DNA of 64,000 nt from Sinorhizobium terangae (GCF_009601505.1 NZ_WITC01000061.1:1-64000), one strand, 5' to 3'. Positions 16,782 through 25,912 are shown, counted from the first letter of the stretch. The notes: generated by a model not told the origin, from the sequence alone. Numbers and translations: made by a program.

Positions 16782-18047
16782 TCATTCGCCGGCTCTCACG
16801 TCGCGCTGCAGGCGTCGTTCCAGATCGGCAAGTTCCTTGGCCACATCGTCCTTGCCGGAGATGATGTCATGAACGGCCCGGTAGAACGTGCGGGAAATGC
16901 GATTGTAGTTCTTGCCGGTGGCAGCGGAGGGACGGGCAACCGACTCCTCGAAGGCCGTCTTTGCCATGCCGAGGAAGGGGATTTTCGCCAGCACGTCGGC
17001 ATCCTCGTAAAGCGCCGCGACGGTCGGATTGTAGCCGCCTTCGATGGCACGCATCTTCTGGTCCTCGAAGCCGACCATGTAGCGCAGCAGGTCCGTCGCA
17101 AGCTCCTGCTTCTCGGAATATTTGGAGACCCCGAGATAGGCCGTGCCGAGCGTTCCGCTCGACTTCTGCCCTTCCGCACCGAGCGGCAGAGCGGAGACGC
17201 CGACCTTGCCGACGAGCTTGCCGCCTTCCGCCTGCGACGTGCCCCAGACATAGGGCCAGTTGCGGTGGAACACGGCATTGCCACTTTCAAAAAGGGTTCG
17301 TGAATTTTCCTCGTCGTAGTTGAGCACGCCCTCGGGCGAAATCGTGCCGATCCAGCCGCGCGCACGGGTCAGCGCCGCTTCCGTCACGGGGCTGTTGATG
17401 GTGACCTCGCCGTTGTCGGAAATGATCGTGCCGCCGCCGGCCGAGGCGATCCATTCCAGCGCGTCGCAGGTCAGGCCCTCATAGCTGCGGCCCTGCCAGG
17501 CATAGCCCCACATGTCCGGGTTTCCGGCCTTGCGCTCCGCGTCCTGGATCTCCTTCGCGGTCGCCGTCATTTCATCCCAGGTCTTCGGCGGCTCTTTGCC
17601 GTATTTTTCGAGCAGGTCCTTGCGATAGAACATCAGCCCGGTGTCGATATAGAAGGGCATCGCCAGAAGCTTGCCGTCGAGGCGCGCGGCGTCTGTCGCG
17701 GACGCAAAATGCGCCTTCACCTCGTCCTCCGGGATCATCGATGTGACGTCGAGCAGATGATCCTTGAACATGCCGAGCCAGATGACGTCGATATAGAGCA
17801 CGTCGATGTCCGACGATTGGGCGGCAAAGAGCTGCTGGTAGATCGGGATCGCATCATCGAGGTTCTGCGGCATCCGGTTGAGCTTCACCTCGTTGCCGGT
17901 CTTCTCCGACCACTTGGCGACTGCCTTTTCACACAATTCGTAGTCGGTCGCGGAGCAGAACATCGAGACCGTTTCGGCATTTGCCGGAAGTGAGGATGCG
18001 ATGGTCACCACGGCCATGCCGGCCAGCATTTTCAGTTTGTGTTTCAT
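16782..18047 (-). CDS. Sugar-binding protein of GH4-associated ABC transporter
   Basis: This 421-residue periplasmic family 1 solute-binding protein starts with a signal peptide ending SLPANA (about residue 24). The mature N-terminus ETVSMFCSATDYELCEKAV and the segments DIDVLYIDVIWLG and LDGKLLAMPFYIDTGLMFYRKDLL resemble trehalose/maltose/sucrose binders such as ThuE. A YLGVSKYSEKQELATDLLRYM segment near residue 300 is also typical of the fold. It lies 33 bp downstream of the kinase gene and shares its transcript. The ligand is unknown; the neighbouring GH4 enzyme points to a disaccharide or glycoside. Confidence 0.85.
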   Translation of the reverse strand: MKHKLKMLAGMAVVTIASSLPANAETVSMFCSATDYELCEKAVAKWSEKTGNEVKLNRMPQNLDDAIPIYQQLFAAQSSDIDVLYIDVIWLGMFKDHLLDVTSMIPEDEVKAHFASATDAARLDGKLLAMPFYIDTGLMFYRKDLLEKYGKEPPKTWDEMTATAKEIQDAERKAGNPDMWGYAWQGRSYEGLTCDALEWIASAGGGTIISDNGEVTINSPVTEAALTRARGWIGTISPEGVLNYDEENSRTLFESGNAVFHRNWPYVWGTSQAEGGKLVGKVGVSALPLGAEGQKSSGTLGTAYLGVSKYSEKQELATDLLRYMVGFEDQKMRAIEGGYNPTVAALYEDADVLAKIPFLGMAKTAFEESVARPSAATGKNYNRISRTFYRAVHDIISGKDDVAKELADLERRLQRDVRAGE

Positions 18048-18080
18048 GTCGTTCCCTCATTCGTTCTCTTGTGAACGTCG

Positions 18081-19007
18081 CTATATCGCGGCCTCCCGCC
18101 GCCGATATTTCGTAAGATCTTTTTGAAAAGGCAGATTGCGGCCGCCATACCCGGTCACCGCAAGCGATCCACAGATGACGGCAATTTCGATCGCGCCGCG
18201 CAATTCCGGCTCAGTGAGCAGCCCGTGGACGAAGCCCGCGTTGAAGCAGTCGCCAGCCCCGGTCGTGTCGAACACGTCGACGGCGAGCGCCGGCACGCGG
18301 CAGATCTCTCCCTTCGACATGGCGATGGCGCCGTCGGCGCCGCATTTGACGACGACGGTCGGGCAGAAGCGGGCGATCGAGGCGAGCGCGCGCTCGACGT
18401 CATCCTCGCCCGTCAACGCCTTCGCTTCGGAGGAATTCGGCAGGAAGACGTCAATCAAACTCAGCATCTCTTCGATGCCGGGCGTCGAAAGCGTGTAGTC
18501 CACGTGCTGCAAGTCGGAGCAGACCATGATGCCGAGATCACGCGCCGCCTGGATGAGCGCGCGCCGCTCCTCGTCGAGCGAGAACCCCTGAAGCAGAAGA
18601 ATGCGCGGCCTGAGGCGCTCGAGATCCTCCGGCTTCGGCAGCGGGTCCGGCTGCTCGGCATAACTGATGAAGCCGCGGTCATGCGCGAACGAAAATGCCG
18701 CGCTCACCCGGCGCAACGGTTTGTCGAGATGAATGAAGAGGCCGTCGTCGATATTCTCCCGCCGTGCCTCATCGATGATCATGCGACTGAAGATGTCGTT
18801 GCCGAAGGTGCACCACCACCCCGCTCTGGTGCCAAGGCGGGCAAGTGCCAGCGCGGTCGAATAGGCAGCGCCCGGCACCCACTCGAACTCTTCGGCCCAG
18901 AGGTCGGCACTGACCTTCGGCACATCCGGGAGACCGCGAAAGATCAGGTCGAAGTAGTATTCTCCGACCACCATCACGTCGCAGCGGGAGCCGGGTGCCT
19001 CACTCAC
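18081..19007 (-). CDS. PfkB-family carbohydrate kinase
   Basis: This 308-residue cytoplasmic kinase of the ribokinase/fructokinase family has the C-terminal signature DTTGAGDCFNAGFVHG with the catalytic base Asp, and an N-terminal substrate-binding region with GAAYSTALALARLG. It begins with GTG, overlapping the GH4 stop by 4 bp. Its presence in an ABC-transporter operon suggests that the sugar released inside the cell, or a glycoside, is phosphorylated with ATP rather than by a phosphotransferase system. The exact substrate cannot be read from the sequence. Confidence 0.85.
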   Translation of the reverse strand: MSEAPGSRCDVMVVGEYYFDLIFRGLPDVPKVSADLWAEEFEWVPGAAYSTALALARLGTRAGWWCTFGNDIFSRMIIDEARRENIDDGLFIHLDKPLRRVSAAFSFAHDRGFISYAEQPDPLPKPEDLERLRPRILLLQGFSLDEERRALIQAARDLGIMVCSDLQHVDYTLSTPGIEEMLSLIDVFLPNSSEAKALTGEDDVERALASIARFCPTVVVKCGADGAIAMSKGEICRVPALAVDVFDTTGAGDCFNAGFVHGLLTEPELRGAIEIAVICGSLAVTGYGGRNLPFQKDLTKYRRREAAI

Positions 19008-20389
19008 GACCAGTCACCTGCATATTGTGCGTGCGCCGCCAGATATTCGTCGACCAACGTCACGGCACGCGAATAGGAGAGCACGAGCGGATGCGCCATC
19101 AGCGCCTCGACGGCGAGTTCGCGGCTCCGCTCCTTGATCGCGCGGACGGCCAGCCGCTCGTAGCGCTTGACGTTCTGGACGAGCTGCGCCTGGGCTTCGG
19201 GCATGGCGCCCATCTTGAGCGGCCTGATGCCGCTCTTGTCGACCACGCAGCCCACCTCCACGACATCGTCTGGACGTAGACCGTCGATTGCACCTTCATT
19301 GCGGACGTTGAGACCCGTGTAGCAAGGCTTTCCGGTCTGCAGCGCATCGACAAGGTTGAGCGCGACCCCGGCATACCCTTCCCCTTCTTCCCCGGTCTCG
19401 CCGGCCGCGACGCTTTCGACAAACTTGTCCGCCTCTTCCATGCTTGGCGCATCCGCCAGCGCGTAATGCATGTAGGTCGCGTTGCGCCGCCGCTCATAGG
19501 CATAGTAGGCGGCCAATGCTCCCTCGGCATCGGCATCGAGATCGATCGTGGCGAGCTTGGCGATCAACGCCGCGTTCAGGTCCTTCACCTCTTCGCCGCG
19601 GGTGCGCTCGTCAGACTTGAGCGCTTCGACGGCCCTTTCCGCATAGTAGTAGTAATAGAGATATTCATTGATCCAGTTGCGCTGGTGGCGGATCAGCTTG
19701 CTGTCGAACATGCGCTGCGACGTCGCGCGGATGAAGGCGTCGTCGTCAAGCAGCGGCTGAAGCACTTCCTTGCCGTCGATCTTTGCACTCCTGGTAAAGG
19801 AGAGGTGGTTGAGACCATAGACCTCGGCATGCACATCATTCTGCGGCACCTTGTACCAGCGCGCCAAGGCTTCCTGGGCGCCATTCGCGCCATCGCAGAT
19901 GCCGACTGTGCGGTGATAGCCTTCGTTCTGCAGCGCTTGCGCAACCAGGCCGGCCGGGTTGGTGAAGTTGAACAGCCAGGCGTCGGGGCTGACCTTCTTC
20001 AGGATTTCCGCGTATTTGAGGATGACGGGAATGCTGCGAAGCGCCATCGCAAAGCCGCCCGGACCGGTGGTCTCCTGACCCAGCACGCCATGGGCGAGCG
20101 CGATGCGTTCGTCCTTGATCCGCCCTTCTTCGTTGCCGGGCCGGACCGTGGTCACGACGTAGCTTGCCCCTTCCAGCGCCCGCTCGGCATCGACTGACAT
20201 CGTGATCCTGACCGGGGACTGCATGCGCCGCGCCAGTTCCTGGCTGATCCGGCCGAAAAGATCGAGCTTCTGCTCATTGATATCCTGCAGGCAGATCTCG
20301 CTCAGACCGCTTCTTTCCGCGCGCCGCAGGGCAGATCCGACAAACAGGGGTGCCCGGACTCCGCCGCCGCCAATCAAGGTCAGTTTCAT
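19004..20389 (-). CDS. Glycoside hydrolase family 4 enzyme
   Basis: This 461-residue protein belongs to GH4, which cleaves glycosides by an NAD- and metal-dependent redox elimination. The Rossmann start MKLTLIGGGGVRAPLFV, the TTVRPGNEEGRIKDE segment, NFTNPAGLVAQAL and the GLNHLSF motif are conserved. The metal-binding Cys is present in GICDGANGAQE. The tetrapeptide CDGA differs from the CNVP of 6-phospho-beta-glucosidases, the CDMP of GlvA-type enzymes and the CHSV of AglA, so its specificity may be new. It is the first gene of the operon, directly behind a promoter with a HutC-type operator. Overall length and motifs are closest to the LicH/ChbF-like group. Confidence 0.88.
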   Translation of the reverse strand: MKLTLIGGGGVRAPLFVGSALRRAERSGLSEICLQDINEQKLDLFGRISQELARRMQSPVRITMSVDAERALEGASYVVTTVRPGNEEGRIKDERIALAHGVLGQETTGPGGFAMALRSIPVILKYAEILKKVSPDAWLFNFTNPAGLVAQALQNEGYHRTVGICDGANGAQEALARWYKVPQNDVHAEVYGLNHLSFTRSAKIDGKEVLQPLLDDDAFIRATSQRMFDSKLIRHQRNWINEYLYYYYYAERAVEALKSDERTRGEEVKDLNAALIAKLATIDLDADAEGALAAYYAYERRRNATYMHYALADAPSMEEADKFVESVAAGETGEEGEGYAGVALNLVDALQTGKPCYTGLNVRNEGAIDGLRPDDVVEVGCVVDKSGIRPLKMGAMPEAQAQLVQNVKRYERLAVRAIKERSRELAVEALMAHPLVLSYSRAVTLVDEYLAAHAQYAGDWS

Positions 20390-20417
20390 TCTTTACTCCG
20401 CCGTTCCGATTGTGATA

Positions 20418-20446
20418 TCGCTACTGGATATAACCAGTTATGTCAA
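20418..20446 (-). promoter_or_regulatory. GH4 operon promoter with GntR operator
   Basis: On the minus strand, TTGACA (20441-20446) is followed after 17 bp by TAGCGA (20418-20423). The spacer is nearly filled by the inverted repeat ACTGG-ATATAA-CCAGT (20423-20438). This is close to the ACTGG...CCAGT operators of HutC/DasR-type GntR repressors, and a HutC-type gene is divergent at 20715. It lies about 30 bp before the GH4 start. Confidence 0.65.
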
Positions 20447-20520
20447 TTCGATCTGCAGACGCTTTTCTCACGGTCCACACGGCGGAGCGAAACCGATGTG
20501 CGGGGGGCCGAGCCAAGTGT

Positions 20521-20620
20521 ATGTCCCCAGAAAGTGCACACCGGTTTCGGGCGACGACATGCATGAAACCAAAGACCTAAAGCGCGTCGCATCGCGCCGA
20601 TTGAATGCGACGCGCTTTAG
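20521..20620. repeat. Rhizobial interspersed element with 16-bp hairpin
   Basis: This stretch ends in a perfect 16-bp inverted repeat (20577-20592 and 20605-20620, CTAAAGCGCGTCGCAT and its complement) with a 12-base loop. The preceding bases (GTGCACACCGGTTTCGG... ACGACATGCATGAAACCAAAGA) have the form of a mosaic repeat I recognise from many rhizobial intergenic regions. It lies in the 325-bp spacer between the GH4 operon and its repressor gene. No second copy was found in this window. Confidence 0.6.
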
Positions 20621-20714
20621 CTGGGGGCGGAAAATGGGGCGGGCTCTTGTCTTCAATCTTGCCAGGTGCAATGCAGAAGGGCATCCGGCAACTGGCCGCT
20701 GAAACGAACGACTG

Positions 20715-21488
20715 ATGGCACGACACGCAAATCTTCCGGACGAGAATTCCATCGACCGCAACCACCCGGATGCGCTCTACGTGCAGCTGCGAAACCTGCT
20801 CAAAGGCATGATCGAAAGACGGGAACTTGCGGTCAATGACAAGCTTCCGTCAGAGCGGGAGCTTGTCGCGGCCTATGGCGTCAGCCGCATTACGGTGCGC
20901 CAGGCCGTGAAGGATCTCGAGAACATCGGCTATCTGCAGACGCGGCCCGGCAAGGGCATCTATGTCACCGAACCGAAGCCGATCTATGAACTCGAGGTCG
21001 TGCGAAGCTTCACCCAGACGGCCTACGCCAACAATCGCAAGCCCGGTATGCGCCTTCTCGCCGGCAAGGTCATCCGTGCCGACGCCGAAGTCGCGCGGCC
21101 GCTATCCCTGCCGACCGGCGCGGACGTCGTTTTCCTTGAAAGATTGCGCCTCCTCGATGACGTACCGGTGGTCATCCAGCGGGACTGGTTCTCCGCCTCG
21201 CTCGCGCCGGGCATTCTCGACATCGACTGGACGGTCGAGAACCGATCGCTCTATGCGGAGTTCGAGAACCGCTACGGCATCATTCCGTCGCGCGGCCAAT
21301 CGACCGTGAGTGCCAGGCTCGCCACCGATACGGAGGCGTCGTTCCTCCAGCTCGATGTTCCTGCTGCGGTCCTGACGCTGGACCAAATCGCCTATGACAC
21401 GCACAACCGCACGGTCAATGTGAGCGCCGCTGCCTACCATCCGGCCCGCTATCCGCTGTCGTTGACCCAGTCCCACAGACGGCTGTGA
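20715..21488 (+). CDS. GntR-family (HutC type) transcriptional repressor
   Basis: This 257-residue regulator has an N-terminal winged helix (about 20-90) with the GntR signature KLPSERELVAAYGVSRITVRQAV and GYLQTRPGKGIYV. The UTRA effector domain (about 105-245) follows, recognisable from VFLERLRLLDDVPV and SRGQSTVSARLATDTEA. It is divergent from the GH4/PfkB/ABC operon, whose promoter contains a palindrome of HutC type at 20423-20438. UTRA domains usually bind a phosphosugar or a small metabolite, so a phosphorylated product of the neighbouring kinase is a plausible inducer. Confidence 0.88.
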   Translation: MARHANLPDENSIDRNHPDALYVQLRNLLKGMIERRELAVNDKLPSERELVAAYGVSRITVRQAVKDLENIGYLQTRPGKGIYVTEPKPIYELEVVRSFTQTAYANNRKPGMRLLAGKVIRADAEVARPLSLPTGADVVFLERLRLLDDVPVVIQRDWFSASLAPGILDIDWTVENRSLYAEFENRYGIIPSRGQSTVSARLATDTEASFLQLDVPAAVLTLDQIAYDTHNRTVNVSAAAYHPARYPLSLTQSHRRL

Positions 21489-21851
21489 TTCGTCCTCATC
21501 CGGGCGCCTTTCCCTGCAACCATAGATCTGCGTATCGATCCGGGAATCTACCCGTTTGGTCTGTTCCCGCGGAAACACAAAACCCTCTCGGACTCGTCAA
21601 TATATGGCAGCGAGAACGGCAGGGAACGTTCTTCAGGTCACGCAATACCGCGTGACTTGCGAGGGGTTCGACTGGGGAGACACTCCATGAAACGGCGCCG
21701 CATCTAGTCTATTCGACGCCGTGTCGCTCGCGACGATGAGCGACCGCCCGCCATGGGCGCTCTTCCAAAAAAACCATCCATCACCACGCCGAGGCAGCCG
21801 CCTCTGCGAACAGCGACGCATGTCCCGATGCACAGAAACAAGGAAACACAT
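21489..21851 (+). other. Non-coding leader upstream of RTX gene
   Basis: About 360 bp without a gene. It holds the 16-bp palindrome at 21561-21576 that recurs before the type I secretion operon, and a second inverted repeat GTCACGC-AATACC-GCGTGAC at 21637-21656. A promoter was not defined. Confidence 0.5.
21561..21576. promoter_or_regulatory. Palindrome TGTTCCCGCGGAAACA upstream of RTX gene
   Basis: This 16-mer matches 14 of 16 positions with TGTTCCCCGGGAAACA at 36388-36403, upstream of the type I secretion genes; only the two centre bases are swapped. It is a near-perfect palindrome and lies about 280 bp upstream of the RTX start. It is a candidate binding site of a shared regulator. Confidence 0.5.
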
Positions 21852-24800
21852 ATGGCGAATATTTTCGGAACTGTCGGCAAGGACATTTTGACCGGCAGCG
21901 ATCTTGAAGGCGATTTCATCATGGCGCTTGCCGGCGACGACATCGTCGATGGCGGCATGGGCAGTGATACGGTGAACGCCGACGAGGGCAACGACACTGT
22001 CAGCGGCTCGTTCCAGAATGACAGCCTCATGGGCGGCGACGGCAATGACACGCTGAACGGCAACAGCGGAAGCGACACGCTGAGCGGCGGAGCCGGACAG
22101 GACAAGCTCAACGGCGGCAGCGGCCGGGATATGATCACCGCCTTTGAGCTCAGCGACGTCTCCGGTGATGTGGTCGACGGCGGCTCCGGCACCGACATGG
22201 TCATGCTTGATTATTCGGATCATGGGGCAAAGCTCAATATCGCGATCAAGGATTGGATCGCACCGCAAACACTGACCGGAGGCATCCAGACGACAAATGT
22301 CGAGTCGTTCAGCATCACCGGAACGGCCTTCGATGACGTCGTTACCGGCGGCAACTATTCCGACATGTTGACGGGGGGATTGGGCCATGACCGACTTTCG
22401 GGCGGGCGCGGCCATGACATACTCCAGGGCGGAGACGGTAACGATACGCTCATCGGCGGCTACGGCCTTGACTTTGTGAACGGCGACGCCGGCAATGACA
22501 CCCTGTACGGTGACGCCGGCAGCGACTATCTGAGTGGCGGTGACGGCGACGACAAGGTCTACGGTGGCGACGGCGCGGATTCCCTCGCGGGGGATGCCGG
22601 CAACGACCAGCTTTCCGGCGGCAACGACGGCGATGTCGTTTCCGGTGGTGCGGGTATCGATAGCCTGGCAGGCGACGCCGGTAATGACTCGCTCGATGGC
22701 GGCATCGGTGACGACAGGCTTGAGGGCGGCACTGGCGACGACACTCTCAACTACACCTACGGCCAAGGCAAAGACACGATCACCGACGTGAGCGGCAGCG
22801 ATCGACTGGTCGTCCGCAACTTCTCCGGAAACTTTACGGCGAAGGCAGCCACCGAAGTCAATACGCTTGCCGGCGGCACGACGTTCACGGGCATCGAGCA
22901 CTACTCGATCTACGCGACCGGTTCGACGGTCAACAAGGTCGTGACCGGCAGTGGCAATGATTATGTCGACGCCGCAGCCGGTGACGACTACGTCGACGGC
23001 GGTGCCGGCAATGACACGCTGCTTGCCGGAATTGGTCGTGACACCGTCAATGGCGGCATCGGCAACGACGCCGTGACCCTGGGCGACGGTGGCGCAGACA
23101 AGGGCGACGGCGGCACCGGCACCGACTCCGTTGCGGTCGACCGCCGCTCGCTGACAACCGCACAGACCTTTTCCGCGACCGGGGCCAACGCAACGCTATC
23201 GGACGGAACAAGCCTCAACAACTTCGAGCGTTATCGCGTCGAATTCGGCTCCGGCAATGACGTGGTGAAGTCCGTCGGTTCCGCACTGAGCGTTGCCTTC
23301 TATGGTTACGGCGGTAACGATACGCTGATCGGCACCAACGGCAACGACACGCTCGACGGCGGAGAGGGAAGCGACACGCTCAACTCCGGCGCCGGCAACG
23401 ATGTCATCCGCGACTTCGGTGGCAAGAACTCGATCACTGCCGGCGACGGCAATGACGTGGTCAATGTCGGCGACAGCGCGACGGGAGCGGCCAGCTACAA
23501 CACGGTCAATCTCGGAACAGGCGACGACAGCTTCACGCGCACCGCCTCGACCGGCACGCTGGTCGTTGACGGCGGCACGGGCACCGATTTCGCCTCCATC
23601 AACTTCAGCAAGTACACCCAGGGCATCACCTTCAAGCTTGCTGCCTCGGTGACGGCCACGAACGCGCCCGTCACGGTGAAAAACGTCGAACGCGTCGCGC
23701 TCGTCGGCGGAACGGGCAACGACATCTTCGCCGGTGGAAGCCTCAATGACGATCTGCGCGGCGGCGCCGGTCACGACAGTCTCAGCGCCGGGGCGGGCAA
23801 CGATCTCCTGTCCGGCGATGCGGGCAACGATACGATCCGTGCCGGAACGGGCAACGACACCATCTACGGTGATACCGCGACCACCACCGGCGGCAGGGAT
23901 GTGATCTACGCCGAGGATGGCAATGACAAGGTCTATGCCGGCATCGGCGACCGTTCCGACGGTGGCACGGGCACGGACGTGATCAGGCTGAACGTCTCCG
24001 AGCAGACGAAGGATATCACCTTCAACTTCTCGACCGGCACGGTCAACGTCGATACGGCGACATCCTTCAACGCCTTCGAAGCGCTCGACTATGTCGGCAG
24101 CAAGGGCAAGGACACGGTTACGGGCGGTACCCTCAACGACATCCTCGACGGCATGTCCGGCAACGATGTCCTCAGGGGCGGCAACGGCAACGACACGCTG
24201 CGTGACGGCGCCGGTGACGACCAGCTCTTCGGCGACGCCGGGAATGACGTTCTCACCCGCACCGTTCATTCCGGCAAGGACCTCTTCGATGGCGGCGTCG
24301 GTATCGATACGCTGAGCTTCGCGGAGGGGGCGACGTCGGTCGTGCTCGACCTGACGACCCAGGCCAAGAACAAGGGGCTGGCGCTCGGCCTCACCGTCAA
24401 GAATTTCGAAACCATCATCGGCAGCGCAGCCGATGACGATATTCGCGGTGATGCGACCGCCAACACGTTCTATGGCAAGGGCGCCGACGATATCCTTGAT
24501 GGCCGTGACGGCAACGACATCCTGATCGGCGGCGCAGGAGACGATTGGTTGACGGGCGGTACCGGCAACGACCGGTTCGTCTTCGACCGCGAGGGACGTG
24601 ACGGTGAAGGCGATGTCATCACCGACTTTGTCCGCGGCCAGGACAAGCTCGTCATCGATCGCGCCGCCTTCGGCATCGCCGCCAGCGATACGACGGTGAC
24701 GCTTGCCACCGGCACGGACCCGGTCGCGACAAGCAGCAAGGGCACGTTCCTGTTCGAGACCGACAATGGCCGCCTCTGGTACGATGCCGACGGCAATGCC

Positions 24801-24878
24801 GCAACGGCGGATCTGGAGCTGGTCGCGATCCTGCAGAACGTCAAGGCACTTTCCACGAGCGACTTCTCCTTCCTCTAA
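21852..24878 (+). CDS. Large RTX calcium-binding protein, type I secreted
   Basis: This 1008-residue acidic protein is built from many GGxGxDxLx nonapeptides, which form calcium-binding beta rolls. Blocks of repeats (for example GGDGNDTLNGNSGSDTLSGG) alternate with about six spacer modules of roughly 80-95 residues, each beginning DGGxGxD and ending in NhExhxhxG. The C-terminus (about 900-1008) has the type I secretion end: DRFVFDREGRDGEGDVITDF, then GRLWYDADGNAATADLELVA and finally SDFSFL. I use the ATG at 21852, behind AAGGAAAC, rather than an upstream frame. There is no catalytic domain or signal peptide. It is probably exported to the surface or medium, possibly by the 33.2-36.3 kb system. 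A terminator follows. Confidence 0.88.
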   Translation: MANIFGTVGKDILTGSDLEGDFIMALAGDDIVDGGMGSDTVNADEGNDTVSGSFQNDSLMGGDGNDTLNGNSGSDTLSGGAGQDKLNGGSGRDMITAFELSDVSGDVVDGGSGTDMVMLDYSDHGAKLNIAIKDWIAPQTLTGGIQTTNVESFSITGTAFDDVVTGGNYSDMLTGGLGHDRLSGGRGHDILQGGDGNDTLIGGYGLDFVNGDAGNDTLYGDAGSDYLSGGDGDDKVYGGDGADSLAGDAGNDQLSGGNDGDVVSGGAGIDSLAGDAGNDSLDGGIGDDRLEGGTGDDTLNYTYGQGKDTITDVSGSDRLVVRNFSGNFTAKAATEVNTLAGGTTFTGIEHYSIYATGSTVNKVVTGSGNDYVDAAAGDDYVDGGAGNDTLLAGIGRDTVNGGIGNDAVTLGDGGADKGDGGTGTDSVAVDRRSLTTAQTFSATGANATLSDGTSLNNFERYRVEFGSGNDVVKSVGSALSVAFYGYGGNDTLIGTNGNDTLDGGEGSDTLNSGAGNDVIRDFGGKNSITAGDGNDVVNVGDSATGAASYNTVNLGTGDDSFTRTASTGTLVVDGGTGTDFASINFSKYTQGITFKLAASVTATNAPVTVKNVERVALVGGTGNDIFAGGSLNDDLRGGAGHDSLSAGAGNDLLSGDAGNDTIRAGTGNDTIYGDTATTTGGRDVIYAEDGNDKVYAGIGDRSDGGTGTDVIRLNVSEQTKDITFNFSTGTVNVDTATSFNAFEALDYVGSKGKDTVTGGTLNDILDGMSGNDVLRGGNGNDTLRDGAGDDQLFGDAGNDVLTRTVHSGKDLFDGGVGIDTLSFAEGATSVVLDLTTQAKNKGLALGLTVKNFETIIGSAADDDIRGDATANTFYGKGADDILDGRDGNDILIGGAGDDWLTGGTGNDRFVFDREGRDGEGDVITDFVRGQDKLVIDRAAFGIAASDTTVTLATGTDPVATSSKGTFLFETDNGRLWYDADGNAATADLELVAILQNVKALSTSDFSFL

Positions 24879-24897
24879 GAAGAGCGTTCCAGGATGC

Positions 24898-24929
24898 GCC
24901 CGTCCCGCGAAAGCGGGGCGGGCCTTTTA
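24898..24929 (+). terminator. Terminator of RTX gene
   Basis: An 11-bp stem with one G-T pair (24898-24908 and 24913-24923), a GAAA tetraloop and CTTTTA form a typical intrinsic terminator 20 bp after the stop codon. Confidence 0.85.
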
Positions 24930-24940
24930 CTGCGTCCGAG

Positions 24941-25912
24941 CTAGACTATTTGCGCCGTGTCGATGCTGGTTTTCCGGAGCTGCGGCTTGGCCCCCGGTTT
25001 TTCGATCCCCGGGATGAGCCCGATTTGCTCGCTGAGAAAGTCGACCAGCAGCCGCACCCGCGCAACGCCGGCGCGCTCCGGAACGATCAGCATGCTCAGC
25101 GGAACGGCCGGAAGCGAATAGTCGGGCAAGATCGCGGTCAACCTTCCGGTCGCCAGGAGATCGTCGACCAGCCATTGATGCGCTGGCGCAATGCCGCGGC
25201 CGGCGACAAGAGCTTCGCGGGCTGCAAGCCCGTGATCGACCCGAAACCGTCCCCCGAAGGGCACGGAATAGGGCTCTCCGCTCTGCCCCTGCAAGGTGAG
25301 GATGTCGCTTCCCGCCACATTCGACATCCGGATACCCTCATGGCCTGAGAGATCCTGCGGGACAGCCGGTATACCCCGCACCGCCAGATAGCCCGGCGCT
25401 GCCACCAGCAGTCGCCGGGACTGGCCGACCGCTCTAAGTTTGATGGAGCTGTCGGCGAGCGGACCCAGGCGAAGCGCGATATCGACCCCCTCGCGCACGA
25501 GGTCGATCCGCTCGTCGGTGAGGCTGAGGTCGACCCCGACATCGGGATAACGATCCTGGAAAGCGAAAATCAGCCGACTGACATGCATCACGCCGAAGGC
25601 GGCCGTGCAGGATAGGCGGACCGTGCCGGCTGGCGCGCCACGGGTGCCGCGTGCCTCGTCGACGGCCTGCTCAACGAGGCGAAGTACGTGAACGCTGCTG
25701 GCGTAATAGCGGCTGCCCTCATCGGTCATGGTGACGCGCCGCGTGGTCCTGCTGAGCAAAGGCACGCCGACGGCCTCCTCGAGTTCTCTGAGATGCCGCG
25801 TAACCGTCGACTGACCCACTCCGAGCTCTCGCGCAACAGCCGACAGGCTCCCGCGTTCGGCCACCCGGACGAAGGTGCGCATGCGTTCCAGCGTGACGTC
25901 AGACTTATCCAT
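24941..25912 (-). CDS. LysR-family regulator
   Basis: This 323-residue regulator has an N-terminal winged helix with the LysR signature ERMRTFVRVAERGSLSAVAREL and VGQSTVTRHLRELEEAVG. The periplasmic-binding-like effector domain covers about 90-300. It is divergent from the flavodoxin-fold quinone reductase gene at 26005, with a 92-bp spacer. By the usual LysR layout it probably controls that gene in response to a quinone-like or electrophilic compound. The C-terminal tail (about 305-323) is charged and specific to this copy. Confidence 0.85.
   Translation of the reverse strand: MDKSDVTLERMRTFVRVAERGSLSAVARELGVGQSTVTRHLRELEEAVGVPLLSRTTRRVTMTDEGSRYYASSVHVLRLVEQAVDEARGTRGAPAGTVRLSCTAAFGVMHVSRLIFAFQDRYPDVGVDLSLTDERIDLVREGVDIALRLGPLADSSIKLRAVGQSRRLLVAAPGYLAVRGIPAVPQDLSGHEGIRMSNVAGSDILTLQGQSGEPYSVPFGGRFRVDHGLAAREALVAGRGIAPAHQWLVDDLLATGRLTAILPDYSLPAVPLSMLIVPERAGVARVRLLVDFLSEQIGLIPGIEKPGAKPQLRKTSIDTAQIV

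Noticed and set aside
20577-20620. Strong hairpin read as a terminator of the GntR or GH4 operon
   Set aside because: It is upstream of both genes, has no T-run and matches a known type of rhizobial repeat.
21640-21720. GTTCGACT-containing segment considered as a tRNA T-arm
   Set aside because: No acceptor stem, anticodon arm or D-arm could be folded around it.
22000-24700. Tandem DNA repeats that could look like a CRISPR or satellite
   Set aside because: The repeats are degenerate at the DNA level and keep one reading frame; they encode RTX nonapeptides.
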